Assembly (NCBI RefSeq): GCF_022539505.1
Contig: NC_061512.1
Coordinates: forward strand, 253,720,510-253,784,509
DNA length: 64,000 bases
From: Lolium rigidum
Taxonomy: Eukaryota; Streptophyta; Magnoliopsida; Poales; Poaceae
Direction of reading: 5' to 3'
A program made the position numbers and the translations under genes. The notes under the pieces are model-generated. The model was not told where the DNA came from, did not search any database, and was given only the letters and a program-made list of their open reading frames with translations. Below are positions 36,546-48,180 of this stretch, one piece after another. Position 1 is the stretch's first letter; every line of letters starts with the position of its first letter.

Positions 36546-39400
36546 GACGTGGCAGTGGTGGCCTGGCGCCTCGCACGCATGCCGGAGCTGGAGACTGCCT
36601 GCTTCGTACAGATGCCAATTAAAGAGCGGCACATCGCACGCAGCGTTGATTGATGGAACGGGTGGGAAGATCGTGCAGTACGTCCCGTAGCCTTCGTTTG
36701 GCGTGTCCCACCTGCACTGCAGATCCGATCGTGCTTGTGATTGACCGCGCGCGCGAGCGTGAGCGTGTCCAGACGAGCACGGCGTCCGGTGGGTGAGCTA
36801 GGGCGTCCGCCATTGGGCTTTGCCCCATATAGCACAGGCGCGCGCGGCGCCATTCAGCGGCGTTTCCTGGGTGCCTGCCCCATTTGTCCATCGACCAGCC
36901 AGCTTCGGCCGACCTTGTCGTGGTCGCGTTTCGCCGGCCGTGGCCGGAAAAACTAACCGGAGAGTGCAGCTTCGAGAGCAAGCCGAGAGGCTTCTCGGCC
37001 TCGCTCACCGCGCGCCAGCTCTGCAGGTCGCAGCAAGCCATCAAGGCAACGATCGCCACTCGAGATGACCGCACCAGAGTCACGGTCGGGGAGTCGTCAG
37101 AGGAACGTCGGTGGCGTGGGCAGGGCGACCGGTGCAGCAGCAGCACCACCACCACAGAGCTCTGCATTTGGCAAACCCATCTCCAATCAGAAATATACAA
37201 ACGGGCAAAGCCTACTGGCATGATGACATGTCTTGCTGACTGATGGACGGACAGCACGAACGGTCGCATCATCGCGTCCCGTCACGGCCGACGGGACTTG
37301 TCATCCGCTCATCCCATGCCTTGGCATTGATCCACTTCCATTCGCGTCGGACGTCAAGCTGGATACGTGATAACAGGAAGGAATGGAATGATTGCGTTGC
37401 TGATACTCTCAAGGGGGTGGAGATTCGTTCGCCAGCCCCAGGTTTCTCATGCGTCGTCGTAGCTCAATTTTCGGCCGCAACAGAATGATCCGATCGAGGA
37501 GAAATCCAAAATAAAAATTTATATTTTCTAGGCTTTGCCTTAAGACCAAATACACAGCAAAGGTAGTACTATTTACGTCGCTAAATTAATGGGTGTGGTT
37601 ATTTCTCAATCAACTTCGTTCTCAGTTAAATGATATCATCAAATCTCAGTTGCAATGACTCACGTTGCAACTAATAATGACTCAAGAAGCAAATCAAACT
37701 ATGTAGAACTTGATTGAGCACAAACTTAGCTGAGAACTAGCAAATCCCTAAATTCATATCACTAGATGTATCTTAAAACTTGGCTTCGTTATACAATAGC
37801 TCCGTATCAAATAAAATGCTACAGCTTCTATAAAAAAATTAAGTTCAATTTAAACAAAACTTAGATGTACACTTATTTGCGGACGGAGGGAGAAGACGGC
37901 AAGCGATCACCACATTACGGCGTCTCCAAAAGCACATCCGTTCGTCCAAAATTATATGTTCCTCTCAATGCATGTTTTCCAAGTGTCGTCATCTTGTAGC
38001 CCCTCCCCCTCGCCCGCAACCACCGATTTCATTTTCCCTTCCCTTTATAGGGTCGGTTGTTTCATTTGATCAGATATAACCTTTGGAGGTCGTTTGCTTT
38101 TGAAACCGGCTGTGGTATTCCTGGGACCTCCGGGAGAAACTAGCGGTCCGGACTTTTTTTTAGTGGAAGGCGGTCCGGACTTATAGAGTCGGTTTTTACA
38201 TCAGGCCAACTCTACTACAAAATCGTCCAGATATTAAGGACATACCCAAAGCCCATGCTTGTTTCCGATTCCGTGATGAAAACCGACACCGAAACCCATC
38301 GTGTTAGAAGCTATGGCTCGGAGGGTAGATGGGTCAACTGCCTCTATCCTAGGGCAGAGGACCGACATATGCTAGTGTGGGGGGGGGGAGCATGATGGCA
38401 TGTTTTGTCTAAATATCACGGACGGATTGAATAATGGTACTTGTCCGACAAAACATTATTGATGGAGACGGGAGGGGTCGGGGAAGCAACGTGGCACACG
38501 AGAGTGATAGTGATCGAGGCTATAGAAGGTTGTGATGGAATGCTCATCATATGCAACGGCACAACCAAGGTGGCTGGCGGTTTTCTATAAGACTTCGTGA
38601 TGCTTAAGTGCACTTTATTTTGTTCTCTTGGTTAATTTTTATGCATATTATGTATACCCACGAGCTGTAAAAGTGAATTGCTGAACTTCAGAATAATGCA
38701 ACGAAGGGATGCATATGCAGAGACTTGGGCGTCGTTCCCCATTTGGAAAAAAGTGACTCTGTAAGAGCTATATGGCAAGAATTCCCATGAGGTGAGGAGC
38801 AATGTCATCAAATCAAGGGCCCATTATGGACACCGACAACCTTATTCTCCATTGTACTCTTTTTTTCTGAATAAACACAGCCAAAATCCACACCTACTCA
38901 TCTTGCACACCCCATCTTGCGGCGCGTGTGAAATGTTCCAAGGCTAGTAACAACAAGAAGTTGGAATTTTACAACGCAGGTTCTCCGGATGTAGAGAGAA
39001 ACGAAAAGTATGTACCACATAATTATCCTGACAATATCGTAAGAATAAGCCCTAACCGTAACCGATATCCCCAAGTACATCTGGAAGGTTTTTAATGCGG
39101 CGCTTGATGGCTATTATTAATGAGAAGGTGTTTTAAATTTCAAAAAATAAACAGCCACTTCTCTATCTGTAGGTAGACATGTGTGGCTTGATACCGCAGG
39201 TGAGATGGAGATCCCTGTAATTTTTTTTGGTATCCATGTAATAAAATCTTAGATCGTTCTGCTAAAAAAATAGAAAGAACACATAAGCTAATGCGCCCCA
39301 AATGACGGTATAATCCCAAGATAAATATCATAGAACATGCACAAAAGTGAACGGGACATCATCCAACATGACAAGGATAGTATAATCTCAGACAGAAATA
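36546..39400. other. Intergenic DNA left of LARP1, no gene seen
   Basis: GC-rich to about 37490 with overlapping open frames on both strands but no recognisable domain, then AT-rich. A G run (38381-38389) and one MITE are the only clear marks. Confidence 0.4.
37800..37892. mobile_element. Degenerate Stowaway-like MITE
   Basis: The right end GCGGACGGAGGGAG is typical. The left end CTCCGTATC is decayed. About 93 bp. Confidence 0.55.
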
Positions 39401-39439
39401 TATACATACAAAAGAGAAAATGATTTGTGCTTTTTGGAA

Positions 39440-39445
39440 TTTATT
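39440..39445 (-). terminator. Possible poly(A) signal of LARP1
   Basis: AATAAA on the minus strand, about 360 bases after the stop codon. Position fits a plant 3' UTR, but plant signals are loose. Confidence 0.35.
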
Positions 39446-39802
39446 TCCTATTATTTGGTGTGTTTGTCCCCCTTGATATGCCTTTGATGTGCTTCCACGT
39501 GCAAGTCAACATGTCTGACCTAGGCAAACAAAATCGTCCGACTGAAACTATGACCCTCTCTGTACATACATGATCCATCTACCACCAGGTCTCTCCCCCG
39601 CCCGTGATCAAATAGACGATCCTTTCTAATCGGTTCTCCAGCAATGACAAGCAGCTCTGTCTTGCCTCATCATCTGGATCTTTACTGGACCTGGAGAAAT
39701 ACTTCTTCAGTCAGTACACCTAATCTATAATGTGAGTGTATATCAGTACGGAAAAACTCGATGAGTGGGGTGTTTTGTGCTGTGTGGCGAAGTTGAACCA
39801 AC

Positions 39803-42800
39803 CTAATTTGAAGGAGGGGGTCCTCGGCGAAGTAACCATGCTGACCAATCATTGCGTCTTCTGATATTATTTCCCTGTTGACATTCCAGAGTGGTAAATC
39901 ATGCAAGAACATGTCAGATGTGCTAGACCATCATCTATGTAGTCACTAGAATGGACAGACCAAATGTAAATCCTGTGCTACAGGTGTGTATAGCGAACCT
40001 GCACTTCCAACAGCTCAGAGCCCCGGAGAGAATCTAGTATATAGTTGGTATCTACTCCCAACATTGTGAACCTGGAACACTGCATAAAAGCACAAGCCAG
40101 ATTATTAAAATATAAGACTTCAATAGCAGTTTGAAATCACGGTAATCATGCATTGATTTAAATGTTTACTTTTCAGAACAGTGGAGGATAATATACAGTG
40201 CTAGAAGTCCAAATGCAGACTGCCAACCTGGGAGGATTAAGTACCAATGTACTCTAAGTAATCCCCATAATCTCCAAACAGAAATGCATATTTTCAGGGG
40301 AAAACTAGAGTATTTTCCAAGGAAATCAAAGGATTTACGATAACTAAATTAATTCAAAAGCCAATGCAAAAGGTACTCTGAGGATACCACTATACTATCA
40401 GAGAACCCCTGACAAGGATTACCCATCCACAGCTAAAAGCTTTCTCCAAGCATCAGCATTACAATGTCACTGCCTTTTGGCTTACGATATCAACAACGAT
40501 TTGGGCAAAGCTATACTAACTTACTGTGAACTCTAAAACCATAGAGGTCATCACTGAAGTTCTAACAGATTGTACTATTTTAAATTATCATACTAACTCG
40601 GCTATGTCACCTATTAACTACATAGAAATTGCTGGTCAATGCAAATGCAGCTACTAACAATGTTTTACAGCTGGCCCAATTTCATTTTAAAAAGAAGGCA
40701 ACCACAAAGTAGAAATTAGAACACACACAAACTTATTGTGCAAGAAAACAATATAGTGTCTGCAATTTTTTCATAAGTTCTCTTGGCAAGGTTATGTATT
40801 AAAATCACAACAATATTCCCACAGGAAGAAAACAACTGAGCTCAAGGCAATGTAGGAAACCTATGCTTAAAGGAGAAACCAAAACCAAACAAGGTTACTT
40901 GTACATACATTTCTCAAAGTTTGAAGCACCTAAGCCATTCTAAAGGAGAAACGAAAACCAAACAAGGTTACTTGTACATATAATTCAAAGTTTGAAACGT
41001 TACAACAACAGATCAAATTTCTATTATGCACCTGTGATTAGGAATTGTAGTATATTACATGCACAAATCATCTAACCTAAACACTGTGAATCCTCTCTAA
41101 TCGTGAGGCCTAGAATTATGTAGAAACGCGAAAATAACCACCATCAACACCAAACGAAAAAAAATAAAACATAAGTTCAATTACATTCTGCATTTACGAA
41201 ACAGAATCAGATTGTTCCTATAATATAGTATAGCACATCCTGGTCATGAAACATAGTTATCTATATCACAGTACATGTTCCTATAATATAGTATAGCACG
41301 TCCTGGTCATGAAACATAGTTATCTTCTATATCACAGTACAGTGAGTAGAGCTACCACATTACCAATCCTTAACAATAAAATTCAATCAATTGAAAACAA
41401 ACTGAAAACTAACCCTCGGGAAACTCGCGATCAGGTCAATAGGTACCCATCCTTGATCATCCATGCGTTCTCTCAAGTATGTGTCATGGCAAAGATTATC
41501 GGTGCTAGGAAGAAAACAGGTGAAACAAACAATTAGCAGCAAAACCAGCAATAACACATCAATAAATATCAAGTAGATCCACTACCTAAAGTAATGTTCA
41601 ATCTGATGTCGAATATCATTTTGCAAACTTTGTTGATCCTGCTGAACACCAAAGGGCTGCATTGATTGCTGAACAAGTTGCATGTTCTGGAACTGCTGCT
41701 CAACCGGTGTGACATAGTAAGGAAAAGCCTGTACATCGCCTGCACATCACCACACAAACCACATTACAACAATGATATAAGAATTTCATTCCAAATAATG
41801 ACGGGATGATTTGGCTCACCAGGGTAACCAAAGGGTGGAACATATGACCCATAAGGCGGCGGCATCATAAAATGGGTAGCAAGCGGGGGCGGCGGTGGTC
41901 GCTGAAATGCTCCAGGCTGATAGAAACCTGACTGTTGCTGCTGTTGTTGCACTGGCATAGCTCTTGAATAGTTCCTTGGGGAGAAATTACCCCCTCTGTC
42001 ATGGTCACGGCGATTCCGACCACCACGACCACCAAATCCATTGCTGCTGCCACTATCATTGCGACCATTGTTGTTCCAGCGGCCGCCACCTCTACCACCG
42101 CTATTTCTATTTCCCCAGTCACCGCTGCCATTGCCACTGTCATTGCTGCCACCACCACCACGCCCGCTACCGTTCCAGTTGTTACTGCTAAGCACCCTTC
42201 TACTGCTATCAGTACCACTGCCCCCAATGCCGCCACTATGAACACTAGAGCCGAGGCTGCTGCCTCCACTGTGAACACTAGAGTTTAGGTTGCTGCCTCC
42301 ACTGTGAACACTAGAGTTTAGATTGCTGCCGCCACCAAGGCCCCCATCGTTCCAGTTACCATCACCGCCACTACTACTGTTCTCATCACTACTATTGTTA
42401 CCAGTGCTGCGACCGCGACTGCTCTCATTGCCAGCGCTGACCAGTTCATTGTTACCGTCATGGGCAGTACCTCGGTTGTTACCAGCGTGACCAGCACTAT
42501 CATGCCGAACTGAATCTGGCTGGCTTGGGCTGCCGTTCTGTGGCGATGGGGCCGTGGTGGGAGCGCTGGGAGGAGGGGAAGTAGACGCAGGGCTCGGGCT
42601 CGGGGAAGTGGAGATCGGATTAGAAACCGGCTGCGATGCCACAGACGGCGCAATCAAATCCTCCTGATCGCATGAAGAGATTCGTCAGATACACAGAATC
42701 AATCAGCTAGGCGCTGCAAAACAAATCTAAACATGCGCGATCGCGTCCAGATGCATCAGAACAATGGAGTTCGAGGCGAGATTCAGTTACCGGCGCGGAG

Positions 42801-43135
42801 GGGGCGGAGCCATCGGAGAGGGACCTGAGGGAGTCGGAGGAGGCCGAGTTGGGCCCCGCGCGCCCCGGCGCCGCGTCCACGAGCGCCGGCCACGACTCCT
42901 CGCCGCCGATGATGCCGCCGCCAGCGGGGGCCGGCGGCGGCGGCGGCACGTTCCACGCCGTCTTCCTCGCCGCCGCATTGCCGGGATCGGGGCCCTCCGC
43001 CTGCGCGGCCGGATCGCGGAGATTCTCCTGCGGCCGGGGCGGCGCGCCGATCGCCGCCGCCGTCGGCGCCGGCGCGGGGGCGAAGCTGCCCGCCGCCGTT
43101 CGCGCGGGCGAGGCACCTCCAGCGGCCGGCGACAT
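39803..43135 (-). CDS. LARP1: La-related protein 1 (short LARP1B/1C type), six exons
   Basis: Exons, minus strand: 42791-43135, 41820-42663, 41586-41739, 41414-41504, 39999-40079, 39803-39874. All introns are GT-AG and the phases agree, giving 1587 nt and about 528 residues. LARP1 binds mRNA (5' TOP and poly(A)) and links TOR signalling to translation and decay in the cytoplasm. Residues 1-115 are Ala/Pro-rich with the plant signature KTAWNVPP...EESWPAL. Residues 116-396 are Ser/Asn/Gly-rich with a SSVHSGG triple repeat, RGG-like boxes, a Gln run and a PPPPP stretch. The La motif is at about 437-512: IRHQIEHYFSTDNLCHDTYL, MDDQGWVPIDLIASFPR, then NIRRRNDWSAWLL. The stop follows after RRGPPPSN, so the C-terminal DM15 region of long LARP1 is absent, as in Arabidopsis LARP1B/1C (about 520-545 residues). 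The start context is CGCCATGTC. The splice joining exons 4 and 5 gives PR-CSRFTML, which should be checked. Confidence 0.92.
40868..40997. repeat. Direct duplication in LARP1 intron 4 (period 73)
   Basis: Units start at 40868 and 40941 with TAAAGGAGAAAC and share ACCAAACAAGGTTACTTGTA. Confidence 0.75.
41214..41340. repeat. Tandem 63-bp duplication in LARP1 intron 4
   Basis: Units start at 41214 and 41277 with GTTCCTATAATATAGTATAG. They differ by a few bases. Confidence 0.85.
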
Positions 43136-43767
43136 GGCGGGCGCGAGGGGATGGCGGCGGCGCGCGGTCCGGCGGCTTGTGTCACGGAGGAGGAGGGGAG
43201 CGGGGTTTTGGATTGCGATTTACTCGGGAACGGAGGAGACGAGGAGGAGAGAAGAGGAGCAGCTCCAGCGGCGGTGGAGGTTAGGTGGGCAAATTGGAGC
43301 AACACGCGGGGGTATTTCCGGGAAAGTCGCCCCCGGAAAGGACAGAACGAGTTTGTTGTGTCCCCGTTTACTCGCTAGTAACCGCTCTTGCTCTCATGTC
43401 AAAAAAAAAAAAAAAAAAAAAAACCGCTCTTGCTCTGCTAAGCAAAACCTCTCGTGCATATCCACCTCCAAACAATTTCCAGAAAAGGTTTTTTTTTCTC
43501 CCATAAAAGTTGTATAGGAATACCTTAGCTTATTTGTTTTTTTTTAGGTAATGGTAGTTTGGATATTTTTTTTGAATGAAATAGTTTCATTTTAAAGGAA
43601 ATTCATCTAGAGGCACGTAGACTCGGCGCACGAGTAGTACATGGGAGAGGATGACCTGAAACGTGCAGACTTGACGATATCGAATTCTCGAACAAGATAA
43701 AGTGATGTGGTTTATCTTAGAAGGACTTCACCCAAATCTCCAACACATCGGGGAAAGAAAGGGCTAC
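43136..43767 (-). promoter_or_regulatory. LARP1 5' UTR and promoter region
   Basis: GC-rich leader up to about 43270, then AT-rich with a run of A at about 43401-43422 on the plus strand. No clear TATA box. Assigned only by position. Confidence 0.4.
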
Positions 43768-43783
43768 GACAATGTTAGAGAGC

Positions 43784-44691
43784 GCGCTCGAGGAGAGAGC
43801 GCTTCGCTCCTCTCTCTCCTTTCCTGAGTTCTCCCCTTTTCCTTGGTAGGTCGGCCGGTGCCGTTAAATTCGCCTGCCTCCCTTCCCCTCTCCTCCGCCG
43901 GCGGCGCCGGCCGGAGTGGGAGGGGAAGGAAGGTATGTGCGTGTATAGCTGTAGGTGTAGGTTTGTTCGGCTGTATGCCGTTCTGGAGATTTTCACCGGA
44001 GCTCGCGGGCGGCGGCCGGCGGCCGGATCTTTTCTCGCCGTGCTTGGCTCCATGGTGGAGTGTGGGTGGCGGATTTGGCCGGATCTCCTCAAATAAGCTC
44101 GCCTTTTGGTCGGATCTGGAGCGGATCTCGCTGTTTCTTGTTTCTTCCTTTTGCTACCATGGTGGGAGGAGAAGGGAGGTGGAGCAGTTGAGTATTTCGA
44201 TTCCGATTTTGGTGGAGTTTCAGCTGTTCTATGGAGGGTGCTGTGCTCTTCCTTGTCCTCCGATGTCTTGCCCCTTTTCATCTCTCGGCTCCTTGTGGTG
44301 ATGGTGAAGAGTGGGTCTGCGGTGCCAGGGACGGAGTCCCGGCCGATGTTCTGGAACCGTATCTTAGTTCCTGTCCATCAGGACAGGCATTCTTGCGGCT
44401 CTCAAAGCCTCTAATGGCGATGGTGTATGCAGTTGAGACGCGTGACGTCTTTTTTCCTCTTCTTTGCTGCAATGGAGTATGGAGTGGAGGATCACGGCGG
44501 AAGAGAGGTCGTGGTTGGAGACGAAGCACGGTGGAAGATTGGCCCCAGATGGTTTTCTTTGTATTTTCGTATTTTGCTGGGGTTGTTTGAGCAAAAGTGT
44601 TAGGACAGCTGTGGTAGTAGTTTCTAGTGGTGTGTGCGCGTGTCATGTACTCTGTATGAATTGATCTTATCCTATATGCATGTACACTTTC

Positions 44692-44723
<32 letters not shown>
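43784..44723 (+). mobile_element. Retroposed copy (LINE- or SINE-type) with poly(A) tail
   Basis: About 940 bp ending in an A-rich tail (44694-44723) and flanked by a perfect 16-bp duplication GACAATGTTAGAGAGC (43768-43783 and 44724-44739). That is the hallmark of target-primed reverse transcription. The body is GC-rich at its 5' end, with a 152-codon frame at 43843-44301 that I do not recognise and that may be a shadow. It is either a 5'-truncated LINE, a chimeric non-autonomous LINE or a processed copy of a host mRNA. No RT motif is visible. Confidence 0.85.
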
Positions 44724-44725
<2 letters not shown>

Positions 44726-44739
44726 CAATGTTAGAGAGC

Positions 44740-45973
44740 AACCATGGGCGAGATCAACGTCGAATCGCTAGCCTAAAGAAAAATTCAATGAAAAAACAAG
44801 TACCATATAAAATACAAGAGGGCCATAAATAGGGTAAATGTAAAGGCAGCCACTCTTCTAAATGGCGGCCATGAAAAGATTCCCCATCTATGGTTGCGGG
44901 AATGGGTGGTGTACTCCTGCATCATGCCGACCGAGTTTTGTAGTGCTTCATCAAGACGGGCGCGTCGGTGTTGAGCTCGTACACAAGAGAGAATTTAGTA
45001 TGAGTTGTAGTTGTTAAGACTAATGGTCGCGGGACACCGTGAGCACGAGAGAGCACTGCACGTAGAAAAATCACACTCGAATATTCGAGCTTCCCCACCA
45101 TATTTTTTTTTCTCAATGTTTGCCTCTTACGTACGTCGTATAAGCCAACGAGGACAAGGATAGACTCCGGTGTCAAGGCATGAAGCAGCCAGAACGACAT
45201 GACACTAGGGGATGAGTCGTAGATTTGTCATTTTCATTATTTAAGTAGAAGGTTCTTACAAATTGTAAAAGCCAAGGTCAAGGCATCCATGGACCCAAAA
45301 CACAAGCATACATGATATTACTCAAGGCACTCTCACCGACTAAACGCCACATAGTTCTCTCGTCTTTGATATTAGTCACAAGCATAAAAGAGGTCGACGA
45401 GTGGTTCTGGACGACGCGAATCATCTCTCTTTCCAAATCTCACAAGCGATGGACATAAGAAGCGAAGCCATGAAGTTCTTCGATTGACTCATCTTATGGA
45501 TCTTCTACAGCACCACTCCTAGACGGAGTGGAGGGCATACCAATCACTGTAAAAGATGAAAATAGAGAGGGGCCAAGTCAACCCTTTCAAGCGGCCTAAT
45601 GGTGAACCATGAACCGGCACTCGAAAAGGCGATGAGATGTTGATTCTTGGACTTTGTCACAAAGCTTGCAAATTGCACGACCGACAAAAAGAAGATTCTA
45701 CATTTTGGTGGCCCCGATATCCTCTAAACCATAGAAGGCATGGTAGAGGAGGCGAGACCCGTAAATTGCATCTTATACGCAGGTGGCCGGGGTGGAGGGG
45801 TGGGTGGGTGTGGGGGGTGTTCAAAGTTAAGCTTTCCAAAGTTTAAGTAACCATAGAGAATGGAAAGAAGTGTCACCGTCTGCTACAGGCTGAGACCAAA
45901 TGTTGTTAGAACCGTCGTGGAATATAATTCCTTCCATATTTCGTCCATTTGCTATTGCTATATGCTGGTGTTA
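44740..45973 (-). pseudogene. Intergenic DNA with probable LINE reverse-transcriptase remnant
   Basis: On the minus strand near 45590-45690 one frame reads ICKLCDKVQESTSHRLFEC, which fits the zf-RVT zinc region (C-x2-C...H-x3-4-C) found at the C-terminus of plant LINE ORF2. Stop codons surround it. The rest of the stretch shows nothing I recognise. Confidence 0.4.
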
Positions 45974-46161
45974 TGTGGTGACCCTGCATACCACTGCATG
46001 TTGTAGTATGCCAGTCGTTGATATAACATTCGCGAAGTACCATTCCGCAAATATTACATCCCTCAGAGTAGTACAACAGAACATAGCAGGGTCCATAACT
46101 CATTCACATATTATTACAATCATCATACACAAGTCGTCTTGGAGCTCCTCTTGGGTCTTAA
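45974..46161. mobile_element. Long LTR-like element E, first 188 bp before gap 2
   Basis: Starts TGTGGTGACCCTGCATACC and follows copy C (55046-55235) closely until the gap. The five bases before it are TGTTA. The rest of E should be inside a gap. Confidence 0.85.
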
Positions 46162-46261
46162 NNNNNNNNNNNNNNNNNNNNNNNNNNNNNNNNNNNNNNN
46201 NNNNNNNNNNNNNNNNNNNNNNNNNNNNNNNNNNNNNNNNNNNNNNNNNNNNNNNNNNNNN
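46162..46261. other. Assembly gap 2 (100 N)
   Basis: 100 N between element E and a partial LTR of D2. The two sides are not parts of one element. Confidence 0.99.
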
Positions 46262-46653
46262 AATCCCTAGGCCTTGTTCCTAAATGCTGTGAGTTACTAC
46301 TGCTTGTTCTTGTTTTCTTGCGTTACTACTGTCTGTAATACCACCACCATCAACTACACGCCAAGCACTTTTCAGCACCGTTGCTCTGCTCATACTTATT
46401 TATACCACACTGTATTTCACTATCTCTTCGCCGAACTAGTGCACCTATTAGGTGTGTTGGGGACACAAGAGACTTCTTGCTTTGTGGTTGCGGGGTTGCA
46501 TGAGAGGGATATCTTTGACCTCTTCCTCCCCGAGTTCGATAAACCTTGGGTATCCACTTAAGGGAAACTTGCTGCTGTTCTACAAACCTCGCTCTTGGAG
46601 GCCCAACATCGTCTACAGGAAAGGAGGGGAACGTAGACATCAAGCACTTTTAA

Positions 46654-46670
46654 GGCGCCGTTGCCGAGGA
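46654..46670 (+). other. Primer binding site of D2
   Basis: GGCGCCGTTGCCGAGGA, 11 bases after the LTR end. One mismatch from the D1 site. Confidence 0.75.
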
Positions 46671-46964
46671 GGAAAGGTAAAAGGCTCTCATACTACGGTC
46701 TCGAGTAAAGTATTTTACGTGCGCCGTCGTGTGTGTGCTCAAAGCTATTTCCTTTAGATCCTGCAATTGCATCTTGTTGTTTCTTGTTTACACTAGTTTG
46801 GCATAATGTACAAGAGTGAGCTTCTTATTCTATTTCTGATTTAAAACATGGATTGTTTGATGCGAAAATTAAAAAACCTATGAAATCTTCTTTGCATGCT
46901 GGTAGTAATATTAGTATGAACGCTTTGAACACCATTGTTGACAATAATATAGAAAGTTCTAAGC

Positions 46965-47546
46965 TTGGGAAAGTCTGGTTTTCATGATCTTTTTAGTCCC
47001 CCAAGCATTGAGGAGAAAATTTACTTTGATGATACTTTGCCTCCTATTTATGATGATTATAATGATAGTGGACTTTTGGTACCACCTACTATGGAGAGTG
47101 AATTTTATTATGATTATAATATGCCTCCTATATTTGATGATGAGAATAATAATGATAGCTACTTTGTTGAATTTGCTCCCACTACAACTAATAAAATTGA
47201 TTATGCTTATGTGGAGAGTAATAATTTTATGCATGAGACTCATGATAAGAATGCTTTATGTGATAGTTATATTGTTGAGTTTGCTCATGTTGCTACTGAA
47301 AGTTATTATGAGAGAGGAAAATATGGTTGTAGAAATTTTCATGTTACTAAAACACCTCTCTATGTGCTGAAATTTTGTATGCTACACTTGTTTTATCTTC
47401 CTATGCTTGTTACTTTGTTCTTCATGAACTTGTTTATTTACAAGATTCCTATGCATAGGAAGCATGTTAGACTTAAATATGTTTTGAATTTGCCTCTTGA
47501 TGCTCTCTTTTGCTTCAAATACTATTTCTTGCGAGTGCATCATTAA
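46965..47546 (+). CDS. 193-codon open frame of non-autonomous element D2
   Basis: The counterpart of the D1 frame at 27688-28269, with the same length and end (YFLRVHH then stop) and about 8 residue changes. The first codon is again TTG. The upstream ATG frame at about 46806 is broken in D2 by a one-base deletion in a TTTC run. The protein is acidic, with repeated PPIYDD / PPIFDD motifs, and ends with a hydrophobic segment followed by basic residues (HRKHVRLK). Function is unknown. There is no gag, protease or RT signature. A noncoding role of this region in RNA packaging is an alternative. Confidence 0.5.
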   Translation: MGKSGFHDLFSPPSIEEKIYFDDTLPPIYDDYNDSGLLVPPTMESEFYYDYNMPPIFDDENNNDSYFVEFAPTTTNKIDYAYVESNNFMHETHDKNALCDSYIVEFAHVATESYYERGKYGCRNFHVTKTPLYVLKFCMLHLFYLPMLVTLFFMNLFIYKIPMHRKHVRLKYVLNLPLDALFCFKYYFLRVHH

Positions 47547-48180
47547 AGCTGCTTGAGCCCATCTTAACGGCTATAAAGAAAGAACTTCTTGGGAGATAAC
47601 CCATGTGTTATTTTGCTACAGTACTTTGTTTTATATTTTGTGTCTTGGAAGTTGTTTACTACTGTAGCAACCTCTCCTTATCTTAGTTTTGAGTTTTGTT
47701 GTGCCAAGTTAAGCCGTTGATAGAAAAGTAAGTACTAGATTTGGATTACTGCGCAGTTCCAGATTTCTTTGCTGTCACGAATCTGAGCCCACTGCCCTGC
47801 AGGAAGCTCAGAAAATTATGCCAATTTACGAGCATGATCCTCAGATATGTACGCAACTTTCATTCAATTTGAGCATTTTCATTTGAGCAAGTCTGGTGGC
47901 CATAATAAAATCCATCTTTACGGACTGTTCTGTTTTGACAGATTCTGCCTTTTATTTCGCATTGCCTCTTTTGCTATGTTGGATGAATTTCTTTGATCCA
48001 TTAATGTCCAGTAGCTTTATGCAATGTCCAGAAGTGTTAAGAATGATTGTGTCACCTCTGAACATGTTAATTTTTATTGTCCACTAACCCTCTAATGAGT
48101 TGTTTCGAGTTTGGTGTGGAGGAAGTTTTCAAGGGTCAAGAGAGGAGGATGATATACTATGATCAAGGAGAGTGAAAGCT

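Noticed and set aside
36619..37272. 217-codon minus-strand frame
   Set aside because: GC-rich DNA with equally long frames on the other strand; no domain, no splice pattern, random-looking composition.
41865..42278. 137-codon frame overlapping LARP1 exon 2
   Set aside because: Same strand, shifted frame of the Gly/Ser-rich exon; low complexity gives open shadow frames.
42764..43517. Two plus-strand frames of over 200 codons
   Set aside because: Antisense shadows of LARP1 exon 1 and its leader; Arg/Gly-rich only because of high GC.
43843..44301. 152-codon frame in the retroposed copy
   Set aside because: Also open on the other strand (43775-44281); no domain. Mentioned but not called as a gene.
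24221..46161. A real chromosomal inversion between the inverted D1 and D2 elements
   Set aside because: Possible in principle, but both breakpoints coincide with 100-N gaps and the two broken LTR pieces fit each other across gap 2. A scaffold orientation error is simpler. Kept open in the finding.
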